A stretch of DNA of 64,000 bases from Neospora caninum Liverpool. Lineage: Eukaryota > Apicomplexa > Conoidasida > Eucoccidiorida > Sarcocystidae. This document shows, piece by piece, positions 9,775 to 21,887 of this stretch. The translations under genes were made by a program, and so were the position numbers. How positions within the stretch are numbered: position 1 is the first letter of the stretch; each line of letters begins with the position of its first letter. The notes below the pieces were generated by a model that made no database searches, had not been told where the DNA came from, and was given only the letters and a program-made list of their open reading frames with translations. The stretch covers positions 5,194,839 through 5,258,838 of the forward strand of contig NC_018395.1 of assembly GCF_000208865.1 (NCBI RefSeq), in the 5' to 3' direction.

Positions 9775-12700
9775 ATGTCCTTGGGCGCGCGGTTGCGACG
9801 GGAACGCGTTTTGTGTCCCCAAACAACTCTGACGGAGCGGATACGTTTAAATCACAAGAGAACCTGCCTCCACGTGTTGAGCCGCCACAATGTACGAATC
9901 TCTCGGGGACAACGGCGCAACCGGCGTGAATAGATCCCCACACGCTCGGCTCAAAAAAATGTGTGCTTCGGCCGTTGCACGGGGCGCCGTCGAGATCGTG
10001 GGGACGGGGAATCTCGCTGACGAAGCACGAATTGGGTGCTGCAGTGTATGTGCATTCTAGCGGAAGGCACCGAGAGGCTCCCCTTCCCGGCAACCTTCGA
10101 GGCTGGTCAACCGATGTGTGCGAGTTCTCTCCGAAACAAATGGGACTGCAACACTTTTTGACGTACCCATTTCATAAAACCGTTGATACACGGCCCCTCT
10201 GCAAGAGACGCGTTGAGCACCTCCTTTGAACATTCTTGGCAAACGCAGTGCCGTCTCTCCTTGCGGCTGCAAGCTCTTGCGCACCCCAGAGACCACGCCT
10301 TTCGAATGCAACGGGTCAGGAACGGGAAAACTGGCAGCGAGAGTCGCTAGGGCGGCCGCTTTCTCTTTGACTGCAAGATGCTCAAGGAGAGAAAACCTCA
10401 CCGCTCTCACGCGAATTTCGAAGCACGGAACGTCGACGCAGAGAACCCCGTGTGGAGTGAGCAGCTGTGGCGGACGAGGAGGGAACAACGGCCGGACCCC
10501 GTGCCCCACTTGGGACAATTGCTAGGAAGGCACCCGTTCGTTTGAACGGACGTGCTTGGGTGGTAGACCGTAGAGGGGGAAATGCCTTAACGCTCGTGAC
10601 AAGCAAATCTCTTCCGGGAAAGGCGGGAAATGACGACTACGGGCATCTCAGCAGTCGGGCACGCTACTCGACACATGCCTGGTCACTTGTTTTTCAGTCG
10701 GTACCAACTCAAGATTTCAAGCACGGAAGACGTGCCCGGACACCTGAGTTGCGCGAAAGGAAACTGAAGAATTTGCAATGCCGTCCAACTGGACAGCGTG
10801 CGAAATCCAATGCGTAAGTCGCCTCTCACCAGCTCTCATCCGCGTGCGTAATTCAGCTATCCCGGTGGAGCGCGTTTTCCCCGCCCCCAACCCCCCTGCG
10901 GCACACACGCGAAAGGCCACAGTAACGGTTGGCCGTTATACGCCTCGTTACTACGCAACGGCTCGACATTCGACGGCCAAACTCTCAGTCATTAGGCTGT
11001 CGCTTGCGATTATAATAACCTTGGAAAGCAAACAAAGACTGTTCAGTTGGTTTCCGCGTCGACTTTCCCGAATAACCCTGACGAGACAGATGGGGCCTCT
11101 CTGACGATCGAAGCAGTGTGCGTTTTTCACTAGAGACCCCTGGTAGGACTCTCTGCAACTTTTTGCCAAAATGGCTCAGCCACTGAGTGACTGAGCACCC
11201 AACGAGTGTACACACAGAGTAAAGTGGAAGTGAACTGATGTTTCGTCTCGCTTTTAGAGCCCGTCGGGAGGGCGGCGCACACTCTGTATCATATGCCTTA
11301 CACTCGACGCAGAGCTGTCTCGAGTGGAGTACTCGGGTGGGCGGGGAATCATTGTCCCTTTTTTGTCACAGTGGCTGCGTGGCTGCCGAAGCCTGCTTTC
11401 CCGGAGCTAATCGGGGAAAATCTTACCATAATTGTGGATCCATAAGCAGCGGCAGTTCCGTAGTGGAAAAACCGACTGCAGCCTGCTGTCCGTCTTTGCC
11501 TGCTTCAGATCCGTCATGACTGTAGACGCTCGATCCGTAGAAAAATGACGTGGACGGCGGTTCTGACGCCGAGTGGCGCATCCTGGCACCGCTGCTTCGC
11601 GTTCATGATCGCACATTTCCTCAGGTGACGACCTGTAACACACTACAAGCACGTCGCCCAGACGAAAATATTTCACGTGTCTGTTTTAGGGGGCGAGCAA
11701 GAGGGTATGAGCGTAGAACTGTGTATGCTATCCGGGGCGCGCCGACCGGTTATCCGATGAAGGCACACATCACCGGTTTGTAGTCAGTACGCTGCTTCCC
11801 GCACCAAAGTCTAGGTTACGGGGGCTGGGATGATTGATACGAATTCATCCGGGATCCCGGTTGTACAGCCCATGTGTGCTGCCGTTCACTCTTCATAAAC
11901 TTCATCCACAGTAATCAAAACAGCTCCCTTTGGCTACAACCCAATGTTAGCTCTTTCCTGGGAATCGAAACTAGCCACAATCGTTGCCGCCACTCCCTGA
12001 TACGGCCAGGTGGAAGTCATCCGACGGGGGACCGTTGGGTTTGAGCGATACAGCAAAAATACAAACTCCGCGCCTCCCCATCAGCAAGGCTCGTACGGCG
12101 CGCCACTCAAGTCACAGATGCGTCTACAAGGTCTCTCTCCAATAGGTGGTTTGTGTATCGACGTGTGTGTGTCTGTCTTATATTAAGTTCGGCGTGGCCA
12201 ACGCCCGGTAGACACTGAGCATCGGTGAAACGCTCCGCTGTTTGACACGCCGGTAAATTACACTGACACGATTTCGGTCGTTCACTGGTCCCAGAGTTGA
12301 AACGCGGTCGTTATGTTCCTAGGCTCCTTTCCATTTTCAAAGAACGGACCGAAATTGGAGGTGTCGCTGTAATGGCGTGCGGACACCCTGGTGAAAAGTA
12401 TATTTCCCCTATGTCGGCACAACTCTCGCCACCCTGTAGTGTCGATGGAACAGCCCAAGCAACGGCGACAGAGGCTTAGTCCCGCTGAAAGAAGGCTGCG
12501 CAGTCCACACAGAAGGAGTGCCTGTAGTGTAACAGGCACAGTATGTTCCGAGGAAGTTGCCCACGCGCGTGTCCTCTTGACCGGCCGTCTTCAATGGAAC
12601 ACACGTACTGACGCCACATCCTGGTGCCTATAATGTTAGGAGTGCTGGAACCTGAGGACCCTCTCACTTCTCGTCCCCAGGTTTTTTCTCGCCCCTGCCT

Positions 12701-13356
12701 TTAATTTTTTAGTATTGTCCAGCCGTCTTGCGACTTCCATACTTCCCGAGTTCCCTCTTGACACGCAGTAGCCCTGAAGGGCTGCGAAATTCCGTGCGTC
12801 TCGTTTGTCCTCAGTGCGATCCCATGTACTGCTTCGTGTTGCCCTCGAGAAGTGTCGCTCTGGAGAGCCAGCAAAGAACCTCCATGGCTGTATTCTTGCG
12901 AAGTGACCGGCGACGCGTGGACCGCAGCCACCGAAAAACGTCTCGATTGTAATTGGTACTTTTGCTCCAGCAGGAAGTGAAAACACAAAGTGATGCATTT
13001 TGCGGTCTCCTGTTAATTCACCATCTTTAAAGCGGATAAGCGATCATTGTCAAATCATACACGTTGGCGGCAGAGAGCAGGAACGTTCCGTTAGAGTTAG
13101 TGCCTTACGAGGGCATTTGTTCGGTTGTTCTTCTCTCATATTCTGGCCTCGGTAGGTCACGAGGATCCCTGACCAGAGTGACTGCTTTCATCGACGGCCT
13201 CGAGTCAGAGAACGGCGGAGTCAACCTGAGACCAGCCATTTTCGAATGACGACGGCCAGGAAGCTTCCGCCTTCGCGGTGTTCCCAAATTCTTTCCTCTG
13301 TTTCAACGTTCGTTTTCAATCCTATTTGGACCCTGGCGTTCGTAGGTCTTGCTCAA
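9775..13356. other. Divergent intergenic region between paralogue B and PSD; no supported gene
   Basis: About 3.6 kb separating a minus-strand start from a plus-strand start, so it should hold both promoters. Frames are short. A pair of minus-strand open segments near 10.2-10.6 kb is the most coding-like, but would need a 40-base intron, so I did not call it. The sequence immediately before the PSD start (GCTCAAATGG) fits the CAAAATGG-like context usual in these parasites. Confidence 0.5.
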
Positions 13357-16300
13357 ATGGAAGGCCGGACACAAGTTCTTAATTTGCGCCTGCGGTGGGT
13401 TCTGCTTCTCTCGATTTTCCTGCGGTGGCAGCAAGAGATCTCTTTCGTACGCGCTGGAGATCCTCGATGGGAGAATACTGAATCGGCTCGTCTCGTTTTC
13501 GTCAGCAAGTAAGCAATAATTGTGCCCGAGGAAAAGCTCGTCTCATCAGTCCTTTGTAACTGCTGGAATGAGGGGGACTCACACCAAGGGACTCCGCGCA
13601 AGGAGGTTGTCCAACGGCCAAGGTGAAATGTGCAACATTAAGCATATATGCAGAGTGTCCCTTAAACACGTTTTGCCCAATTTCTGCGTGGGCGCTTGAC
13701 AGGATAGTCTCACTAGGTAAAAGCTCTACCGCAACTGCAGCACGTAGTCCTGCGTTCGACTACCGGGGACTGTGAGGTCTTGAAAGTCTTTGAAACAATC
13801 AGAGAGGGGCGGGATTCAATCCTGTAAAAGGGCAATGCGGGTAAGAAACGCCCTTCCTGCAAACACTGACGGAAGCAGATGCATCGCACACGAGAAACAG
13901 TCACGAAAATGAATGAGACAGTTACGGCAACACACATGATGGAACAGTGATGGCGCGTGCCTTCAGAGAGGCGCACAGGATATGTACCTCCGCGAGCACA
14001 ACATCGATTACAAATATATATCTTTATATTTTATAATTCGATCCGTTGACTACATGCTCCTCGTTCTGGCTCCCCGTAGACATTCGGTTCTCCAAGACAG
14101 ACTCGATTTCTTGTATTTGTCAATGCATTCGCCATGTTCTGGACCTTTCCGTGCTTCTCTTGTTCCGTATTTGTCCATCGTTTTAATGTTACATCAGATA
14201 CGTAGTATCCTCCAAGTAGCCAAGGTACCAAATATGGTATTGGAGAAAGGAGGTGTTCCTGCTCAATTACTTCTCTGTTCTTTGCAGCTGTCGGGAAGAC
14301 TCTGTGAAACCATGTGGGACAGTAGAAGCCGAGCTGAAATTTCCGAAGGAGCTGGGGACGGTACTGACCGTTGGGACCCTGACTCAACGTTTTGAGCACC
14401 TTTTGAGTGTCGGACCCAACGTTACGAATAAACCCAAGCCCAAGGGAGTCGCCGTCACGACATGGCCAGTCCCGCCTTCACTTTTCAACCCTACTCGGTG
14501 GCTGAGCTTACGGAGGCTCTTGAAGTTGCCGTCTCCTTTCCCTGCAACTCAGACTCTAGACACGCTTCGCGGGAAAACCCTTCTCGTTCACCCGTTGGTG
14601 CACACGGTCAGTCGCTCCTCTTTCTTTTGTTGATTTTCTCCCGTTCCTATTCATATAAGGAACTAACTCGTTGCCGATTGGTGGCGCAACACATCACAGG
14701 GTTTCTATTTTCGGGTGTTTAACGTAATTTCCATTCTCCGTTTTCCATCATCGACGTGGTTCTTTTTCGCCTAGGCTGTGTAAAAGCGCGCCGTGCTGGG
14801 AAGCTATAGGATCAACCGATACCAGCTACAACTCATTGATATCCTGCCTTCCATGTCCACCAGCGGTGATGAGTGGTAGTTCCGTGCAGGCCCAGCTTTC
14901 CCTCTGTTGATCGGTTTTTTCCGTGTGCTCCGATTTTCCTAATCACATGCGTTGTCGGCGAAGGCTGACTGCCTCTACGGTGATTCTTTCCTGAGACCCT
15001 AAACGATGTGTGTATCCGTGTACGTGTATTTTCTCTGTTTCACGCATTTGATATATATATATATATATTGCGTAATGTATACTGCTAAAAATAAATGTTT
15101 CCATTCATCAGTGTCTGTAGATTAGACTCTGTTGTACCTCGGGTGGATGTCGTCTCTGTTTTATTTTCTTCAGCTTGACGATTACGTGACGCATTCTCAA
15201 ATTGCAGTTGACACATCTTTTCTGAACTTGCTGCCGAAGACGGGTTATCCTCCGATTCCCACGTTGTGGATGTTTCCGTCGAGTTTCACTCCCACCACGC
15301 CGGCGCACTCCACTTCAGAGGGCGGGGAATCTCTGAAAACTGCACGTGACGCAGATGCTTCCTCTTCTGTCCCGTCTCTCACCGTTCTGACTCTTTTGGG
15401 AACGTCACCTTTCGTCACTTTACAGTCCATTCTGACGTCATACGCCTCTCAACTCAAAGTGACGACCCAGCAATTGCCGAACAACCCTCAGGGCCCCGGA
15501 GAAGGGGAAGGAGAGATTCGAATTCATACACCCACGGCGGACAAATTAGCGCGTCTGTTTCCCTCTCTCATGTATTTTCCTCTCAAATTTCTGAATTTGG
15601 AGAACCCGGCAGCCTTTCAGATTGATATAGTTCAACTGCACGCCTTTCCTACATCTCTTTCGTCGTATCTCTGTACAAGTGTGGAGAAGCATCTTTTTAC
15701 AGAGGCAGGGCTGATTGATCTGGAAATCGCTGCCTCTCGTCAATTTCTTGTACAAGACGGAGAGGTTTTTCAGCCCCTTCAGGCCGCCTTCGCAGCTCGA
15801 CGACCTTGGGATACAAATGAAGAGCAAGACCCCACCGTTGTTTTATTGCAGTGGTGGATCAGCGAGGATGGAAAGGAAATCTGGACTGAGTCTCCACTTT
15901 CGTGGTCATTCCCTGATGTGGTACGGACAGACGAGTCAATCATGCAAACGCATGCATACATCAGTTTGGCTTCTTATGTGTGTATCGCTGCAAGTATCTG
16001 TATATATCTGCCTCGTTATCCCTCCATTGGAGTGTGTGCCCTGCTGTACACACACCTCTAGTCTATATAAACCGCCTGCCTTTTTATGTGCCTGTCTGCC
16101 GTACCACTTGTCCTGCCGGTTATAGACCCTAGAAACTACCGGCATTTCTGGGCATCTGTGTATGTAAAAAAATCACCCCAGGAAAAGGTAGTTTGTATAA
16201 ACCTAGGCATCCCATTTTATAAAGTGTAACAGGGCGTCTAGCTTCAGTTGTTATCTGATTGGTAATGCATGCCCGGTAGAGATCTAAGTATTCCGTACAG

Positions 16301-19300
16301 ACTAACATCAGGAAGGAGACTACCAAAGTGAATGTCATGATATTCGTACAGCGTGTATACAAATGTTGGTTTTTCAAGTATACGCTGGACACCACTATAC
16401 TTAATGCAATTTATATATACATATGTCCAGTGGACATGAGCAAAGGTTTTCTATTCTTCTCGCGCTTCTGCTTTGTGTTCAGGACAACAGTACGGTGCAA
16501 GAGATGGCAGGTAGGGCAAGTCTGACTGACTAGCAGACGCGTAGACTTCCGAGTGGGCATGAACTCCCTTTGGTAACCGAGAGAAACCGGCGTAGACGAC
16601 CTTCAAAAGACCTCCGTTACAAGATTGACTCGTTCGTTTGTTTCCTTGCTTTTCACAGAATCACAAATTGGGTCGCAATGGGGAGATGATCTACAGCAAG
16701 TGGCGAATGTCGTAGGCTTTGCCACCGACTGGTCCGTCTCCCGGGCGCTGATCGGTCGCCTACAGTCGGCTTACAATATTGGTAGAGACACACACGACAT
16801 GAGAAAGAAGAGAGTAATCGTGGAATGAAAAGCATGAGAGGCATGCAACAGAGAAGGGGAGCAAACCGCAAATGACGCCGGAGAAAGAAAAAAGAGAAAG
16901 AGGTAATCGAGACCTGACAGCAAGTGACCTCCAGGAGACAAGTCTTCGGACGCCGGGCGGAGACGCAATGACGGCAAAGAACGAAGACAACCAGGAGCGC
17001 TCTGTAGCATCTGCACAAAATTATACTCTCCAGGATTTTTGTTTTGTTTTCCTTTATTCCTCTCCGGGATGATTACCATCATTTGTGTCTATATATATGC
17101 ATATATGTGTATACGCTTACGTCCTCCTACGGTTGCAGGTACACATCTTCTCCCATGCACATCTATGCATACATACATGCATAATCACGCAGCTCGTCTT
17201 CCACGGTTTGCGCGCAGTATGCTGCGCTGTGTTGCCAGGCCACGGCTCTGAGTCCACTGCGGCCTTTTTTTAACCCCCGAACACACGTGTCAATCTACAA
17301 CACACTCCTTCGTCCAGGGTGTTTCTTACCGCGTGGAGTCTCCAGACATGGAAGAGTGGGCGAAGAGACTGGATGTTCATTATTCCCCTGTTTTCCCAAC
17401 CTTGTTTTGTTCAGATATGGAAGAGGCATTCAGCATGGCCGATGTGGTAGCGAAGCATTCGGGGGCACAATTCAACTCCTTACAAAGTTTTTTCATGCGC
17501 CCCATAAATGTAGAGGCCTTTCGCACATGGAATCCCAGAGCCTTTGTGGCATCGCCGGCGGACGCAGTCGTGCAGAATATCATCACAGTTAAACCCAAAC
17601 CAGACGGATATATCCGTGACGCAGTCGTCCCTCAGGTAGGAATATGACGAGAGCCCCCGTGCCTTGTCGCCTTGTCTCCCATTCTTGGGGCTTCCATTGA
17701 GTGCTGGTATTCCGATAATCACTCATTTGCACATATATAGTATGTGTACGCAGATGGGGTGTTTTCAATTGACTCTTGCGCTTCTTTGAGAGCATCCGAG
17801 AAGCGAGTGGTCTGGCCTGATGGTTGCTCAGTATGTGTGTCCATGATGCTAAAGAACCTTCTTGCAAGGCAGCTACCGAGTGGATGCCAGTTCTATTGTG
17901 TTAGAAGAGCGTCGTCAAGATGATAATTATTGTGGAAATAGATCCAAAACTCTTTCCAGGGACCCTGTTGTATCCATTCATATATATGTATATATATACA
18001 CACATGAATATTGGTTTTTATGCGTATATTCGTAAACAGAGACGTGCAGTGACGGGTCCGGCGCGACTTTTGAAGGGAATCCACGTTTGAATCCATGAAA
18101 TCCTATATACTAATTTCCCCATCTCTATTAATGTGCACACATTTTTCTCTATTTTCAAGCACCATGTGTTAGTACATCAAGACTACGCAGTACAGACGCA
18201 TAGACGGAGAAGGCATGTATTCTATTCCCCTGCGGTTTTCTTCTTGTTCGTCTTTTCAGGTGAAGTCAACGACATTTGACTTGATGCGGTTTTTGTTTGG
18301 AGGCAGTGCGGGAAACAACGCGGGAATCAAACTGAACTCGACTGACAATCGCCTCATTCTCTCCATTCACTACCTCTCTCCTCAAGACTATCACCGCTTT
18401 CACTCACCCGCCGATTGGACTATCAGTGAATCTATTTACCTTCCGGGCTGCACGCCTTCGGTAAGTTCCCTAATCGTACGTGCATCGTCACTTCTCGCTT
18501 TGCACGTAGATTGTATGTACGTCGGCACAGATATGGCAAGGTATCTTTGTATGTGTCCCTACATATAGATGGGAAGTATCAAGCTATTGGCATTGAGATC
18601 TAAGTAAATGTAGAGGTTGACAAGTGTATGCGTCAACATATTTTCCACATTTTGCTTTGTTGCATTTTCATCGTGCCTCCCACTTTCTGCTTCTGTTTTT
18701 TGGTTTGCTTTTCTGCTTGTCCTTGCTTTTCTTCTTTGGTTGGGCAGGGGAAGCCGCTTTCAAGTGTTGAACTTCGGGAAACGTCACCTTCACTGTGATC
18801 TGTGCGAGCCTTTGTGCCTCCTTTTCCAGGTCAACCGTGCAACACTTTCAAGTAGAGACGGCGTTCTTCACCACTACGAGCGCACCAACCTGATTGGCCA
18901 CTGGGATCCACTCGCGAGAGGCGAGAAGCTCTTTTTTTCAGTTGCACTCGTTGCGGCACGCTTTGTTGGGGGCCTGTCTCTTTTTTGGGAGGAGCAGCCA
19001 TTGAAGCCGAGAGGACCAAAATGTCCATGCAGCAAGGCAGACGTGTATGGAAGTGAGAGCAAGGCACATGACCTTCCTGTGTGCATGGGACAAGAACTCG
19101 GGTCCTTCCGGCTCGGATCTACCGTTGTCCTGGTAGGCTTGCGGGGAGAAACGGAACATGATGAAAGTCGTGCGCGGCTTCCAATTGGTAGCAAACCGGA
19201 CCTAGGACGCGTGTCATATCTGCCGTTGTTCTGGCAAGTTCTGGCAAGTGTGTTTCTTGGTGAAAAGAGAAACGAAATCCACCGAGTTGGTCGTGTTTGT

Positions 19301-21887
19301 ATGCTACACGGCTTATGGACTTTCGCCCGCCGCCCGGTGTTTCTATTCTGTGACTGTGTCTCCATTTCTTCTCGGCCTCGGCTAGCAGGTGGAGGCAGAG
19401 GACGTCGTCTTTGCCGGCGTCGCGTCGTGCTTCTAAGCGTGGCCAAGTGCGCTTGCGATGGCTTCCGCTTCTTTTGTTCCATTATGGTGTTTTTGGTTTG
19501 AGATATGTCTAGTGTGACTGCTTCCTGTTTTGGGCTTCAGGCTTACGAGGCTCCCATGGATTTTGATCCGACTCTCCTAGGCGAATGTGCACGTGCGTCG
19601 GTCCTTCAACCCGCTGTGGTTTCTCGTTCCGGTTTGCGCCGTCCTCTTTTGCCTCGATGTGCGGCTTTCGCCACCAACTACGAGTCCCCGCTTCACTATC
19701 TGGACGCTATAAAAGAGAATCTTCAGTTTGGCGAGCAGTTGAGGCACAACTTCTTGCTGCCTCCGAAGTGGCGGAAAGCAGGGCGGGCGCGCGCCGAGAA
19801 GATTCGAGCGATTGAAAGAGGCTTGATCGGCCGATTCGCTCTTTCCAAATACCTATTCTTGTTCGGGGAACAGGTCAGCGGGAAAGAGAAGAGAAAAAGA
19901 GGCGACGGATAGACACTGAAGGAAAGAGCGGGAGGGACGACGAGAGAGAGGGAGAACAAAGGGAGGTGCAACAGACGATGCAAAAACGACAGGGAGAGGA
20001 AGGGACCACACAACTAGACGGACAACAAGACAAAAGAGATAGACGCGAGAGGGAAACCGGAGCGGAGAGTACAAGGTTTCTTTCTTCTGAGGAACAGCCA
20101 CGCATACTGTGGCCTCTCTCACGGGTTCTTTCCGTACAGATCATAGCGGTAAAAGGCCTATACCAGAGTCGACTGTGACGTTCCTAATCCTGTCCGGTAG
20201 CCGACTAGAAACACTAGCCTTTGGGTTTGCTGTTCAGTGTAAGCAGAGCAATCGCTGTCACTGAGTTCTCAGGAACTGATTTCCCTTCTGACCTTCCCTT
20301 GTCGGTTGGTCCTCCAGGGCGAGGAAGAGTTGTTGTGTCATGTTGGTATCTCTGTTTTTCCTGTTTCCCGGATCCTTCATCATATCAGAAAAGTGACGAG
20401 TTTGTCTTCTGTGGTGCTCTGTTGTGTTTTTCGAAACGAGGGAATCTCCGCGCATTGACGCTGGAGTCATTTGTGCATGTGTGCTTCGTCTCCTTGTGTA
20501 CTACGTCGTCTTCAGATCCTGGGTCCGAAGGCACATTTGCTCCTTGCGCAGCCGTTTACGCTGAGCCAGGCAGGCGGGGAAGACAAACTAGGTCGTTTTC
20601 TGCCGAAGTGCTACCGAGGTGAGGGCGGTTTAGCAGTCTGAAACTCCCGTGGCTTCCATATTTCAGTTTCAGTAGTGCAGGTGTCCCTGCGTTTCTCTCT
20701 GCTTGCTTCGAGTTATCCCTCTTGTCCAGTCCCCGTCTGTTGAGCTTCTATCTTCTGTCGTCATGTCGTGTGCTCAGCAATCTTGCGACCTTTTTTTGTT
20801 TCACTTCTCATCGTGGTCTCATGTTGTCCTTCACGTCGCGTCTCCTCTGTGTCCTTTGTCGTGTTGGCCCTTCGTTTTGCACGCACTCCTCCCTGTAGGT
20901 TCCCCAGCCTCACAGGAATCGCCGTATGTGGCCCACGTGGCGCTGGTGCGTCGCCGGTGCGTCTTCCCTCAACTTGAGTCGCTTCATTTCTCTAAATCGG
21001 TGTCTGTTTTGTTTTTCAGCTTTTTTGTACCCACTGAGTCATTGGGGGTGTTTCCTCAATGTGTTTCACGTGCTCTGCTCTCTCGCGCAGATAGCAACTC
21101 CATCAACGTCGAACTAACTGGACGACTGAGCACCGTGTCCCTCATTCTCCCTGTGAACGGAAATGAGAAGTTGCTCTTCAAACACCCGTTCTACGGCTGC
21201 GTGGGCGATGCAGCCTTGGGCAAAGTGTCTCGCGGTATCGACGCAATTTGGAGGCTGCACGGTGAGGAAACCCGTACCGTTCTGAGCCGCTTCGTGAATG
21301 TTCGACGTGCATGTAGTGCGGGAATAATCCCTCCGTTGTTTTGATGGCGAGACGTACAGTGAGAGAGAAAATGAATGCATGTTTATTGTTTTCCAGGGGT
21401 AGCACGTTTGCAACAAGAGTCCAGGGGCACGCGGAGAGCTTACGCAACACTTGACATGCGACGCAGTACCGAAGTCGAGGGAGGTCTTAAGCGAGTGTAT
21501 GCACTGTGTTTTAGGTTTTCCAAACAGGGAAGGTATTTCTGACACCTGAGTTGTTTTTGCATCTGCAATTCTGTTCGCGAAGCAAAGTGGTCTTGAGCCT
21601 TTTCCGGCTCTTGTCGCGTTTTCTTAGGAAGCCACCTCCAGGTCGAGTTAACGCTGACGGTCGGGACTGTCATTGGCTCGGAGCCGAGAAAGATTTCTGT
21701 GGCAGAGAACAAATTGGTCATGGAAGCGGACTGCAACAAAAATTGGTTAAATCATGCGCCGGGAACCACGGTAACTGCTTGCATGCTGCAGTCCATGAAA
21801 CGCGAGGTGGATTCAAACCCGAAACTTACGTCGCTGAAGAACCGGGACCTGTGGCAGGCATATAAGGGCGTGCAGTCCGTTTCGTAG
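13357..21887 (+). CDS. Phosphatidylserine decarboxylase proenzyme, predicted secreted, 12 exons
   Basis: Converts phosphatidylserine to phosphatidylethanolamine; the proenzyme cleaves itself at LGST to make the pyruvoyl cofactor. Exons: 13357..13508, 14288..14606, 15174..15993, 16659..16781, 17346..17635, 18260..18460, 18830..19132, 19541..19873, 20516..20618, 21091..21261, 21397..21494, 21642..21887. All phases agree, giving about 1052 aa. The N terminus has a signal-peptide-like core (RWVLLLSIFLRW) ending near VRAG. In this numbering the catalytic triad candidates are D544 (ASPADAVV), H616 (DYHRFHSPADW) and S732 in FRLGSTVVL. LGST is encoded at 19112..19123. Some 300 residues follow the usual end of the enzyme. 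This fits the soluble secreted PSD reported from Toxoplasma better than a mitochondrial form. The exon 3 end and exon 4-5 starts are the weakest; exon 5 at 17318 would break the frame. Confidence 0.88.
14180..14260 (-). repeat. Cytochrome b fragment (NUMT) in PSD intron 1, antisense to the gene
   Basis: Read on the minus strand, this segment encodes PYLVPWLLGGYYVSDV followed by TLKR, the well-conserved Qo-region part of apicomplexan cytochrome b, with no disruption over about 25 codons. It lies wholly inside intron 1 of the PSD gene (13509-14287), ending about 27 bases before the exon 2 acceptor. It is a nuclear copy of mitochondrial DNA and not expected to be expressed as protein. Confidence 0.85.
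15051..15068. repeat. (AT)n microsatellite in PSD intron 2
   Basis: An uninterrupted AT run of 18 bases about 100 bases before the exon 3 acceptor. Simple repeat of the type scattered through introns of this window. Confidence 0.9.
16170..16320. repeat. Mitochondrial-derived scrambled insert in PSD intron 3
   Basis: Contains three blocks that also occur in the insert at 2340-2960. These are a 44-base block (16174-16217, ccccaggaaaagg ... gcatccc), a block at about 16232-16276 (tctagcttcag ... gcatgccc), and a 24-base block near 16302-16325 (caga.taacatcaggaaggag) that is inverted relative to the first locus. Block order differs between the two loci. No cytochrome reading frame is evident here; the blocks may come from mitochondrial rRNA or other coding fragments. 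Origin is inferred from the company the blocks keep at the first locus, where cytochrome b is present. Confidence 0.6.

Noticed and set aside
10200..10606. Two minus-strand segments that look like 5' exons of paralogue B
   Set aside because: Joining them needs a 40-base intron, far shorter than any other intron here, and the outgoing phase does not fit the start of the B frame.
13800..13860. tRNA-like gggattcaatcctg sequence
   Set aside because: Only a T-arm-like fragment; no cloverleaf with acceptor and anticodon stems could be drawn.
14462..14722. Frame starting MASPAFTFQPYSVAELTEAL as the PSD start
   Set aside because: Good ATG context, but it cannot be joined in frame to exon 3. The alternative frame links a signal-peptide exon at 13357 through 14288 to 15174 with matching phases.
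20916..20945. 30-base micro-exon in the PSD gene between exons 9 and 10
   Set aside because: Flanked by usable AG and GT and in phase, but direct joining of 20618 to 21091 is already in frame and gives a better sequence, so the exon is unnecessary.
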